A DNA stretch of 64,000 nucleotides. It comes from Austropuccinia psidii (Eukaryota; Basidiomycota; Pucciniomycetes; Pucciniales; Sphaerophragmiaceae). Within the stretch, counting starts at the first letter, position 1. Every line of letters begins with the position of its first letter. The DNA lies in assembly GCA_023105745.1 (NCBI GenBank), contig JALGQZ010000011.1, positions 33,974,594 to 34,038,593 on the forward strand, written 5' to 3'. The notes beneath the pieces are model-generated. The model searched no databases, had not been told where the DNA came from, and saw only the letters and a list, made by a program, of their open reading frames with translations. Made by a program: the position numbers and the translations under genes. This document shows, piece by piece, positions 1-12,242 of the stretch.

Positions 1-3000
1 ATTGAAGCCAAAGTAAATTTGGATACAGGGGCATTTTGCACTTGTGTGGGCAACAATTATCTCCAAATTATACTTCCTGAATGGAAAAACCATCTATTAC
101 CAATAGAAGCTGTACAATTTAGTAGTACCAGTAACAATATGTACCCCTTGGGTATATTAGACACTAATCTTGTATTTCCACACCCAGCAAGAAGTGTAAG
201 GATGAAAACTGAGATTGTTGGAATTGATAATTGCACATCTCAGCACATCATTCTTGGAAATGATTACTTGAATATCTATGGTATTGACATAAATAACCAT
301 AAAGACAGATATTTCACAATTGGGGATAACAAAAGACAAAAATTTGCTTTTTCCAATATGCCAAAACAAATATCTGTAGTATCTTCTGTCAATGATACTT
401 ACAAAAATGGATTTGTGTGTAATCAACTTGTTGAAGCACAAATTAATCCATCATTGTCACCAAAGATGAGTAATGAACTTATTGAGATTTTATACACATA
501 CAATAATGCATTTGCCTCTGATAATGAAGCATTAGGTGCTATGAGGGGACATGAAGTTGATATTACTCTTAATATTGACAGGCCATATCCTCCAGTAGTT
601 AGAAGACCAGCTTATCCAGCCAGTCCCAGAGCTAGAGAAGCCTTGGAAAAACATATACAAGAGTTAATCCAATTTGGTGTACTAAGAAAAGTAGGCCATA
701 ATGAGGAAGTTGAAGTGACAATGCCTGTTAATATTGCATGGAATAATGACAAGTCAAGAATGGTTTCGGATTTCAGAGCATTGAATACCTACACAGTTCC
801 AGATAGGTATCCAATCCCTAGAATTCAACAAACCTTGACTCAATTGTCTAAAGCCAAGCACATAACATCAATGGATGCATTGAAAGGTTTCCATCAGAAT
901 GTTTTGAAACCTAAAGCTAAGAAATTACTTAGAATTATCACTCACTGTGATATTTATGAGTATCTTAGAATGCCAAATGGCATTAAAAATTCTCCATCCC
1001 ATTATCAAAGAATGATGAATACAAAATTCCCCACAGAATTGTCTGAAGGATGGGTTATAATTTATATTGATGATATGATCATATGTTCTGATTCGTGGTC
1101 TTTGCACCTTGAAAGAATTTCAAGAGTCCTTGACAAAGTTGCAGAAGTGAACATGAAAATTTCACTTAAGAAATGCAATTTTGTTTTTGAAGAACTCAAA
1201 GCATTACGACATATTGTTTCTGGTTTAAGCTTCGGTATTGACAAAAACAAAGTAGCAGCAGTGTTACTTAAGCCAATACCCCAGAATAAAAAAGAAATGA
1301 TGTGTTTTCTTGGGTTTGCCAGTTATTATAGGCAACACTTGAAAGACTTTGCAATTCTAGCCAAGTGAACATATAGAATCTGTGATCAACAGACTGTATT
1401 CGAGATGACATGGGAGAGAATTAAAGCTTATGAGAAGATAAGGAAAGCTCTTACAGAAGCACCTTTACTCCTCATTCCTGACTGGAATATTCCTTTTAAA
1501 TTGTACATTGATGCATGTGGAGATGGATTAGGGGCAGCCCTACATCAAGTCCAAATTATTGATGACAAACCTACAGAAGGACCAGTTTGTTACATCTCAA
1601 GGCAAATCAAACCAACAGAAGCCAGATATGGTGCAAGCCAAATGGAGTGCTTATGTTTGGTATGGGCACTTGAGAAATTACACTATTATCTTGATGGCAG
1701 TGTTTTTGAAGTGATAACTGACTGTAATGCAGTAAAATCACTTCTTAACATGAAAACTCCCAACAGACGCATGTTGAGATGGCAAATAGCCACTCAGGAA
1801 AATAGAGGAAACATGACTATAGTCCACAAAGCAGGAAACATTCACATAAATGCTGATGGACTTAGCAGGTGGGCATTAGCCAACACCCCTGATGAACCAG
1901 CTTATGTACCCCTGGAAGCTGAACCACAGATTCCAATTGAAGGGATTAATATAACTGATATTGAGACTGAATTCTTTGAAGAGGTTAGAGAATCTTATAA
2001 GCAAGACAAGAATTTACATATCTTGACTTCTTTTTTAGATAAAGACTGCAAAGATACATCTTTGGTCAATGCACTAGATGAATTTTGGAGAAATTCCTAT
2101 TCTGAAGGGAGATTTCACTTGTTTGATGAGATTATTTACCACAGAGCCAAACATTCTTGTGTAATGACATTATGCAGAAGATTGCTTATCAATACAGTTC
2201 TTCATGAATGCCACGATGACATCTACTCTGGACACCTGTCAGAGGACAGAACACTTGAAAAAGTAAAGAACTGTGCATGGTGGCCATCTTGGAGAAAAGA
2301 AAACATTGAATATTGCCATACATGTGACAGATGCCAAAAAGCAAACAGGAGTACAGGCAAGAAATTTGGACTTATGATCCATATTCAAGAACCAAAATCC
2401 CCATGGGAAGTTGTTCACATGGATTGGGTCACAGCACTTCCTCCAAGTGGTGACAAAAGTTATAATGCTTGTTTAGTCATTGTAGACAGATATAGCAAGA
2501 CTCCCATATTCTTACCATGTCATAAAGATGACACTGCTATGGACACAGCTCTTCTTCTATGGAGTAGAGTTATTTCTCATACAGGATTCTTTCAGAATAT
2601 CATAAGTGACAGAGATCCCAAGTTCACATCTGCACTTTGGACCAATATTTACAGATTTTTTAGGACTCATTCTCTACAGCTTATCACCCTCATACAGATT
2701 CGCTAGCAGAGAGGATGATTCAAACTTTAGAGTACATGATCAGTAGATTTTGTGCTTATGGGTTAAAATTCAAAGACTCAGATGGCTTTACCCATGACTG
2801 GTGCACTCTGATACCTGAATTAGAATTGGCATAAAAGACATCAGTCCATTCTTCCACAGGACAAACTCCTGCTATGTTAGAAAAAGGATGGAATCCAAGA
2901 CTCCCAGAAGACACACTGAGGAAAGACTTGATTGACATTCATCCTACAGCTTCCAGCTTCAAGATAATGCTTAATAAAGGAAAACATCATGCAAAACAAA

Positions 3001-3509
3001 GTATGGATGATGGTTTTAATTATGCAAAACAGAAGTGGGACAAGAGTCATAAAGTACCAGACTTCAAAGTAGGGGACTTAGTTCTAGTTTCAACCTTGAA
3101 TTTTAATAATATCAAAGGCCCAAAGAAATATAAAGATTATTATGTAGGACCTTTTGTTATTGTTGCCTTAAATGGAACCAATGCAATTCAAGTGGAATTG
3201 AGTGGTGAATTGGAAAATAAACACCCCACTTTTCCAGTCAGCTTGATAAAACCTTATCAACCAACTGATAAAGAATTGTTTCCTCTAAGGATCCCAACTC
3301 CTTTAACTATACCTTCAGTGGAACAGAATGAAGACAAAAAGATAAAGAAATTCATTAAAGAAAGGAGACTTAGGGGTAAAAATCAGAGAGAATATCTTGT
3401 CAGATATAGCAATCCAGTACATGAAGATAAATGGCTGGAAGAATCAGAGTTACCTGACTGAGATAAACTTTTGAGAAGATTTAGACATGAAAGAAGGCCA
3501 CAAGCCTGA
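1..3509 (+). pseudogene. Decayed Ty3/Gypsy gag-pol (family A, copy 1), 5' part outside window
   Basis: This is the 3' three quarters of a chromodomain Gypsy polyprotein, closely similar to the intact copy at 12243-17945. It opens at the aspartic protease (DTGAF near 19-50) and continues with reverse transcriptase (YIDD near 1065), RNase H (DACGDG near 1510), the integrase zinc finger and core (SDRDPKF near 2610) and the C-terminal chromodomain (near 3350-3460). It is broken by a TGA at 1366-1368, a 7-bp deletion and frameshift near 2672, a TAA at 2833-2835 and a TGA at 3459-3461. The last TGA lies at 3507-3509. Gag and the 5' LTR are off the left edge. It cannot make a working polyprotein. 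Confidence 0.93.
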
Positions 3510-3593
3510 ATATGTCTATAAATTTGCTTTAAAATACTTGATCTTAGTAATGCAAAGAGGTTGGACAGTGGACATTAACCCCCCTTTATTTTT

Positions 3594-3606
3594 TGGTGGG
3601 AGGGAA
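3594..3606 (+). other. Polypurine tract of Gypsy copy 1
   Basis: The purine run GGTGGGAGGGAA lies directly before the LTR start TGTGAGCC. This is the expected primer site for plus-strand DNA synthesis. The same tract precedes the 3' LTR of the intact copy. Confidence 0.8.
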
Positions 3607-5528
3607 TGTGAGCCTTGAGGTATATTCTACATACCCAGATAGGCCACAATTATCTTAAAAAGAAATTTTGAATTATGCATAACTCATAAGTCATGCATAT
3701 ATCCAAAATTCATCATTTTTGATTTCAGAAAAGATGAATAACTTTTTATTGAGTAAGTAAATCCATGGATTTAATACCAGATTTGGATTCTACACCAAAA
3801 TTCACCTAGGGTAGCTCCATAGAGTGAATAAGCTCAAATTAACTCTTTGAGGTGGTAAAATGGAAAATACTTCAATACCACATCATCAATACCACATAAA
3901 AGATCCGTGAAAATTTCTGGTTTTCTTGATTTCACGCCAAAATAATGGGAAAGTGAGAAATCCCATGTTACATATACACTAAGAATAGTCTTATGCATGT
4001 TTTGAGCACTTAATATCATGGTATTCGTACATGGACTTTTGGTACACCCATAGTGGAAATCTCACTTTAAGCTTAAATTTGTATTTTGACGTGAAAAATA
4101 AGCAAGGTGGACAAAAGACATCAAAGAGAGCCAGGGTACCCAACTTCTGAGGCCTCAGAGGCGTGGACAGCTCCAAAACTTGGATCCATGGCTGATCTTG
4201 GCCTAATTGGTAAACTAGAACCTTTTGGGAACTTGGTTACCATGTCACAACTACTGTAAATCTTAAGAAAATAGCAAATAACCTGCTATTTTGATGTGCC
4301 AAGGAGGTAAAGAGCTGCTTAGACTCCTGTAACCATGTCAATTCTTAATGACTTTCCATGGATAAACCCCAAAAGAGTAATTAAAACCCTTTTTGGACTT
4401 TTATCCATTGATTTACCTCATAGCAACCAGGGAAACACTGATATTTGCAATTCTATGTAGAAATGAGGTAAAAACTTCAAAAATTCATTACAAATACAAT
4501 TATTAATGAATTTTTCTGAAACTTTCAGGACTAATGGAGAACTGTTGTATCTATAGTACAACCAAAAAGAATTCCAGTTTTAGTAGTAAAATTAAAAGTT
4601 TTACTTACAGTCCTTTTTTGATATTCTATGTGAAACACTGAATCTTCAAAAATTCACAGTTATTACATCCTGTGATCAAATTGGCTATAATATTGATAAC
4701 TTTGAGAAATCAATGATTATTTTTGAATAAAAGAAGATTTACAGATTTTACTCCTTTTATTCTTAACCATATTGGGGATGGTAGTCACGTAAAAGCATCA
4801 ATTCAGTAATTATGATAATCTTACGTGACAACAGATGATGCAATCAATAATCCAAAAAGCTTTATTGCTTTCTCACTCACTGGTTTTTCAGTTTGCTCCA
4901 TGGCACGCCTATGTGGGCTGTTTTTGACTTAAAAGAGGCCTCTTCTTGCTGTTTTTTCCACATCATCATCTTATTATCATTTAAACCATTATTACCAACA
5001 GGTAAGTATTAGTTACAGCTATTCTTAAGTGTTTTAAATATTTGAGAATCAACCAGAAAGACGTGAAATCATAGAATACAACTATATATTGTTGTAATAC
5101 TGTTATAAATCCATTTTTGATCCTTAAATCCACAATTCTATGTCAAATCTCTCTACCTTATCTTTCAATAAGCTCTTTGGAATATTAGTGAGTGATTTAT
5201 TTTTAATTCTTAAAGTTTTCCTTTAAAATTAGTTTTCTTCAAGAATTACAATTATAATTATTCTTGCAAAAGATAATTATATATTCAAATAATTTTATTA
5301 TTTTAATAAAAGATGTTTTTATTATGAAAATCTTCTTGTAATTGCTTCTTGTAGACAATTACTTCCTCACTGTTAAAATCACTCGTAGTGTTTAACACAT
5401 GAAAGAAGTAATTTTTAATTATTTAATTGTGGTTAAAATAATATTCTATTATTATATTTTCATAAGAACAGACATAGTACTGTTGATTAATAGTAATATT
5501 ATCATCAGTTTCATAGTCACATCTTACA
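3607..5528 (+). repeat. 3' LTR of Gypsy copy 1 (family A)
   Basis: The LTR runs from TGTGAGCC to CTTACA with canonical TG...CA ends, about 1.92 kb. It aligns along its whole length, in reverse orientation, with the LTRs at 10184-12100 and 18560-20475. It differs from those young LTRs at several sites where they have CpG and this copy has TpG (near 4458, 4629 and 5143). The flanking sequence from 5529 is the LTR of an older family member, so this element inserted into that LTR. The presumed 5-bp target duplication is TCAAG (5529-5533), but the other copy lies outside the window. Confidence 0.9.
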
Positions 5529-5985
5529 TCAAGACTGATATCCAAAAAGGGTGTACCAATGCTTTATGTAAGAATAATATGTTTTTGAGTGCCACAAACA
5601 TGCATAACACTAATCTTAGTGTATATCTAACATGGGATTTCTCACATTCCCATTGTTTTGGCATGAAATTGAGAAAAACAAACATTTTTACAAGTCTATT
5701 ATATGCCATGGAGGATGTGGTATTAAAGTATTTCCCATATCACCACCTCATAGAGTTAGTTTAAGCTTACTCACTCTATGGAGCTACCCAAGGGAAATAT
5801 TTGTGTAGAATCCAGATTTTCCCTTAAATCAATGGGTTTACTTACTCATAAAAACTTCATTCATGTTATCTTAAATAAAATTTTTTTGGATATATGCATG
5901 ACTTATGGGTTATTCATAGTTCAGAATTTATGGTAATATTAATTTTGGCCTATTTGGGTGTGTAAAACATACCTCAAGGCTCACC
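5529..5985 (-). repeat. Remnant of left LTR of the old family A copy
   Basis: This is the last 457 bp (in plus-strand reading) of a minus-oriented family A LTR, ending at the degenerate boundary CTCACC next to the polypurine tract complement at about 5986-5998. The rest of the LTR was displaced to the left by insertion of Gypsy copy 1. It matches the corresponding part of 10184-12100 with many substitutions. Confidence 0.85.
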
Positions 5986-8900
5986 TTCCCTCCCACCAAA
6001 AGATAAAATTGTGATAAAATTTTATTAATGATATTTGGAAGGAAAAGGTGCCAAAGGGGGTCAATTTCCACTGTTCAACCTCTTCATATTACTCAGATCA
6101 AGTAATTTAAAGCACATTTTTAGACATATTTAGGCTTTTGTCCTTCTTTAATGTCTAAATCTTCTCAAACATTTATCTGATCCAGTTATATCTGATTCTG
6201 CCAGCCATTCATCTTCATCAACTGGATTTCTAAATGAGAGAGGACATTCTATTTGATTTTTATTCATGAGTCTCCTTTCTTTAATGACTGTCTTTATCTT
6301 TCTGCCTTCATTCTGCTCCATCACTGGTATAGCTAAGGGATTTTGGTGCTTCAAAGTAAACAACTCCTTATCAACTAGTTGTTAATTTTCTTATCAATAC
6401 TAATGGGAATATGGGATGTTTTTTTCCAATTCACCATTCAATTCCACTTGGAATTCACTGCATCTATGTAAGGAGAAAATAAAAGAAGGTCCTACATATG
6501 AATGTTTAAGTTTCTTTGGGCCTTATATATTATTAAAATTCAAGGTTGAAACCAGATAAAAGTTCAGTAAATTGAATTCTGGCACTTTATGTCTCTTGTC
6601 CCACTTCTGCTTTTCATAGTCAAAAGTGTCATTCATGCTCTCTTTGCATGATGGTTCACTTTATCAACAATAATATTGAAGCTGGAAGCTGTAGGATGTA
6701 TTTCAATTAAGTCTTTCATCAGTGTGTCTGCTAGGAGTCTTGAATTTCATCCTTTTTCTAATATATCAGGAGTTTAAACTGTGGAAGAATGAACTGATAT
6801 CTTGTATTCCAGCTCCAATGCAGGAATTAGAGTGCACCAGTCATGGGTAAATCCATCTGAGTCTTTGAATTCTATGCCATAGGCACAGAATCTCCTTATC
6901 ATGTCCTCTAAAGCTTGAATCATTTTCTCTGCTAGCTCATCAGTTTGAGGGTGGTATGCTGTATAAAATGATGACTTGTTCCCAAAAAGTGTATGAAGAT
7001 TGTTCCAAAGCTCAGATATGAGGTTCAAATCTCTGTCAACCATGATTTTATTCAATAACCCTGTATTAGAAATAACTGTATTCTGAAGGAGGAGAGCTTT
7101 ATCCATAGCAGTGTCATCATTATGACATGGTAAGAAGATGGGAGTTTTTCTGTATCTGTCTATAATTAATAAACAAGAATTTTAACTTCAGTCACCACTT
7201 GGAGTAAGTTCTGTTACCCAATCATTGTGAACAACTTCCCAAGGGAATTTTGAATCTTGAATATGGAGCATAAGTCCCAATTTCTTGCCTGTACTGCTGT
7301 TTCCTTTTTGGCATCTGTCACAGGTATTTCAGTATTCAATGGTCTCTTTTCTCCAAGATGGCAACCATGCACAGTTTTTCAATTTTTCAAGTGTCTTGTC
7401 TTCTGAAATGTGTCCAGAATAGATTATATCATGATATTCATGAATAATGGTATTGATAAGCAATCTACTGCATAATTTCATTAAGCAAGAATGTTTTGTT
7501 CTGTGGTAAATTATGCCATCAAAAAAAATGAAATCTCCCTTCATAATAGCAATTTTTCCACATTTCATCCACTGAATCAACCAACCCTGTGTCTTTGAAG
7601 TCTTTATCCAGAAAGGCTGTCAAGATATGGAAATTTATGTCCTTTTTATAAGATTTCCAACTTCAAAGAATTTAGGCCCAATATCAGTTATGTTAATTCC
7701 TTAAATTGGAATCTGTGGTTCTGCTTTCAAAGGCACATTAATTGTGTTATGAGGAGTAATGGCTAATTCCTATTTACTAAGTATATCAGAATTCCTGTGG
7801 ATATTTCCTTCTTTCTAAACTATATTCATTTTACCTCTATATTCTTGAATGGCTGTCTGCCATCTCAACATATGTCTGTTTGGATTTTCCATGTGAAGAA
7901 GTCACTGTATGGCTTTAAAGTCAGTTATCACCTCAAAGACTCTTCCATCAAGATAATATTGTAATTTCTCAAGTTCCCATACCAAACATACACACTTTGT
8001 TTTGTCTACACCATATCTGGATTCTGTTGGTTTCCTTTTCCTTCAGATATAACAAACTGGTCCCTTTTTAGTTTTGTCATGAATAATTTGAAATTTATGT
8101 AGGGCTTCCCCTAATCCATCTCCACATTTATCAATGTAAAAGCTGAAAGTGATATTCCATTCTGTAATACGTAGTAAGGGTTCTTCTTTAAGAGCTTTCC
8201 TTATATTATCATAAGCTTTAGTTCTTTCCTGTGTCATCTTAAATACTGTCTGTTGATCACACATTCTATAGAGTGAATTGGCTAGAATTTCAAAGTCTTT
8301 CAGGTGTTCCCTGTAATAGCTGGTGAATTCATGAAAAGACATCATTTCTTTCTTATTATGGGTTATTTGTTTAAGTAACACTGCTGCTACTTTATTCTTG
8401 TCAATAACCAAGCTTAAACCAGAAACAATATGTCCCAATGCTTTAAGTTCTTCAAAGCCAAAGTGCATTTCTGTAGTGAAATATTCATATTTACTCCTGC
8501 AACTTTCTCAAGTACTCTTGCAAGTCTTTCAAGGTGCAAACACCATGAGTCTTAAAATATGATTATATAATCAATATAAATTATGAGCCATCCTCCAGAT
8601 AATTCTGGGGCAAAGATGGTATTCATGATTCTTTGATAATGAGATGGAACATTTTTTGGTACCAAATGGCACTCTAAGATACTCATAAATACCACAGTGA
8701 GTCATAATTTCAATTAATTTCATTTCTTTGGCCATCAAAGCATTTTGATGAAAGCCTTTTAATGAATCCATGGAGCTTATATACTTCAATTTGGATAATG
8801 GGGTCAAAGTTTCCTGGATTCTAGGAATTTTATACCTATCTAGAGCTGTGTAGGTATTCAATTCTCTAAGATCTCCAACCATCCTTGATTTATTATTGTG

Positions 8901-10183
8901 ACAATGAATAATAACAGGAGTTTACACATCAACTTCTTCATTATAGGCTACTATTCTCAGTACACCACGTTGTATCAATATTGCACATGTGTTTCCAAGG
9001 CTTCTCTAGGTCTGGGTCTTTTTGGGTAAGCTGGTCTTCTAAGCACCAGAGGTCATGGTCTGTCAACATTAAGAGTAATATCAACTTCATGTTCTCTAAT
9101 AGTGCCTAATGGTTTATCATCTGAAGAAAATGCATTTTATGTGTTTAGAACACATAAAAAAGCTCATGCCTCATATTGGATGATAATTATGGATTAATGT
9201 GTGCTTCAACAAGTTTATCAGCCACAAATTTGTCCCTGCAAGTATCTTTTTTTGGAGATACTACTGGTATTTGCTTGGACATATTGGAAAAAGCAAATTT
9301 TTGTCTTTTATTTTATCCAATTGCAAAGTATGTGTCTTTATGTTTATTGATTTCAATACTGTCAATACCATAAATACTTAAGTGATCATTTCCAAGAATG
9401 ATATTTTGAGATGTAAAATTGTCTATTATTACTATCTTTATATTCATTCTCACACTTCCTGCAGGGTGTGGAAATACTAGATTAGTGTCCAATATGCCCA
9501 AAGGGTACATATTATTACTAGAACTACTAAATTGCACAGCCTCTATTTGTAACAGATGGTTCTTCCATTCAATGAGTATGAATTGAAGGGAAGAACCATC
9601 TACACAAGTGCAAAATGCCCCTGTGTCCAAATTTACTTGGGATTCAACATGATTCATCAGGATTAATGTAATACAAGATTCTGCAGCAGTGTTACCTTTT
9701 CCCTTAGCAGTTTTAGTTTTACTCCTTCTGGCATACTGGATATTGATAAGGCTATATGAGTTGTCACTATATTTTGGAAAGTGAGTATGCACTTCAGTGA
9801 CTTCAAAGAAAGCTGTAATTTTTTCAATGGGATATTCCTCTACTGGTCTGTCTTCAGAAATTGCAGAATATTGGTCAGATTCTTCTTTCTATTCAGCACA
9901 CTGAATCCTTTCAATTACTTCAGCTTCATTGATTTTAGTCTTTTTAGTATAAATTACACTTTTGGAAAGGTATTTTAGGTTTTTTATCCTCTCTGGAAAT
10001 ATTTGGGACAATTTTGGACTCCATAGGGTTTCAAATCCAGGTTTTACCAATTCTTGTCCTAGTAATGATATCTTCCATTGCATTGATATATTCACCTGTT
10101 GGACAGTGTTCTGGGGATCTGAATTTTATAGCATATTCTAATCCTCCTCCGAATTTTCTTAATATTTTCATATGGATCATTGA
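5986..10183 (-). pseudogene. Old Ty3/Gypsy pol relic (family A), left part
   Basis: On the minus strand, reading from high to low coordinates, this holds protease (DTGAF motif within 9313-9792), reverse transcriptase (8571-8882 and 8043-8468), RNase H (near 8100-7900), the integrase zinc finger (7580-7329), the integrase core (7106-6774) and the chromodomain (6363-6148). All are in short broken frames. Similarity to the intact polyprotein is clear throughout, but stops and frameshifts are frequent, so it is an old dead copy. The reading frame is cut at 10183 by insertion of the young element and resumes at 20476. Confidence 0.9.
10179..10183. repeat. Target site duplication ATTGA (left)
   Basis: ATTGA directly before the LTR start TGTAAG is repeated at 20476-20480 directly after the other LTR. 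A 5-bp duplication is normal for Ty3/Gypsy integration. Joining 10183 to 20481 restores the old gag sequence context. Confidence 0.92.
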
Positions 10184-12100
10184 TGTAAGATGTGACTATG
10201 AAACTGATGATAATATTACTATTAATCAACAGTACTATGTCTGTTCTTATGAAATATAATAATAAAATATTATTATAACCACAATTAAATAATTAAAAAA
10301 TTATTTCTTTCACGTGTTAAGCACTACTAGTGATTTTAACAGTGAGCAAGTAATTGTCTACAAGAATCAATTACAAGAAGAATTTAATAATAAAAACTTC
10401 TTTATTAAAATAATAAAATTATTTTAATATATAATTATTTTTTGCAAGAATAATTATAAAGACAATTCTTGAAGAAAACTATTACTAGAGAAAAACTTTA
10501 AGAATTAAAGATAAATGACTCACTAATACTCCAAAGAACTTATTGATAATAAAAGTAGAGAAATTTGACGTGGAATTGTGGATTTAAGGGATCAAAAGGA
10601 TTTATAACAGTATTACAACAATATATAGTTGGATTCTATGATTTCACGTCTTTCTGATTGATTCTGAAAGAATTAAAACACTTAAGAATAGTTGAACTAA
10701 TACTTACTTGTTGGTAATAAAGATTAATAAATTGATAAGATGATGATGATAAAACAGCAAGAAGAGGCTTCTTTTAAGTCAACAACAGCTCACAGAGGCG
10801 TGCCATGGAGCAAACTGAAAAACCAGTGAGTGAGAAAACAATAAACCTTTTTGGATTATTGATTGCATCATCTGTTGTCATGTAAGATTATCATAATTAC
10901 TTAATTGATGCTTTTACGTGACTACCAACCCCAATATGGTTAAGAATAAAAGGAGTAACACTTGTAAATCTTCTTTTATTCTAAAATAATCATTGATTTC
11001 TCAAAGGTATCAATGTTATTGCCAATTTCATCACAGGTTGTAATTACTGTGAATTTTTGAAGATTCAGTGTTTCACGTAGAATATCCAAAAATGGACTGT
11101 AAGTAAAACTTTTAATTTTACTAGTAAAACTGTAATTCTTTTTGGTTGTACCATAGATAATACAGTTCTCCTTTAGTCCTGAAAGTTTCAGAAAGATTCA
11201 TTAAGAATTGTATTTTTAATGAATTTTTGAAGGTTTTACCTCATTTCTACGTAGAATTGCAAATAGCAGTGTTTTGCTGGTTGCTATGAGGTAAATCAAT
11301 GAATATGGGTCCCAAAAGGGTTTTAATTACTCTTTTGGGGTTTATCCATGGAAAGTCATTAGTAATTGACATGGTTACAGGAGTGTAAGTAGCTCATTAC
11401 CTCCTTGGCACGTCAAAATAGCAGGTTATTTGCTATTTTCTGATGTTTTACAGTAGTTGTAACTTGGTAACCAAGTTCCCAAAGAGTTTTAGTTTACCAA
11501 TTGGGCCAAGATGAGCCATGGATCCATGCTCTGGAGCTATCCACGCCTCTGAGGCCTCAGAAGTTGGGTACCCTGGCTCTCTTTGATGTCTTTTGTCCCC
11601 CTTGCCTATTTTTTACGTCAAAATAGTAATTTAAGCTTAAAGTGAGATATCCACTATGGGTGTACCAAAAGTCCATGTAAGAATACCATGATATTAAGTG
11701 CTCAAAACATGCATAACACTATTCTTAGTGTATATGTAACATGGGATTTCTCACTTTCCCATTATTTTGGCTAAAAATCAAGAAAAACAAAAATTTTCAC
11801 GGATCTTTTATGTGGTATTAATGATGTGGTATTGAAGTATTTTCCATTTTACCACCTCAAATACTTAAATTGAGCTTATTCACTCTATGGAGCTACCCTA
11901 GGTGAATTTTTGTGTAGAATCCAAATCTGGTCTTAAATCCATGGATTTACTTACTCAATAAAAAGTTATTCATCTTTTCTGAAATTGAAAATGATGAATT
12001 TTGGATATATGCATGACTTATGAGTTTTGCATAATTCAAAATTTCTTTTTAAGATAATTGTGGCCTATTTGGGTATGTAAAATATACCTCAAGGCTCACA
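10184..12100 (-). repeat. 3' LTR of the young Gypsy element
   Basis: 1917 bp with TG...CA ends (TGTAAG to GCTCACA in plus reading). Compared with 18560-20475 it has one extra A near 10590, T for C near 10690, T for C near 10933 and G for C near 12060. In element orientation it begins TGTGAGCCTTGAGG. Confidence 0.95.
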
Positions 12101-12113
12101 TTCCCTCCCACCA
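12101..12113 (-). other. Polypurine tract of the young Gypsy element
   Basis: On the minus strand GGTGGGAGGGAA abuts the 3' LTR start TGTGAGCC, identical to the tract of copy 1. Confidence 0.8.
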
Positions 12114-12242
12114 AAAAATAAAATTGTACTACAATTTTATTAGTGATAAAAAGAATAAGGCCCCAAAAGGGGGTTAATGTCCACTGTCCAACCTCTTCAC
12201 ATTACTCAGATCAAGTAATTTAAAGCACATTTATAGACATAT

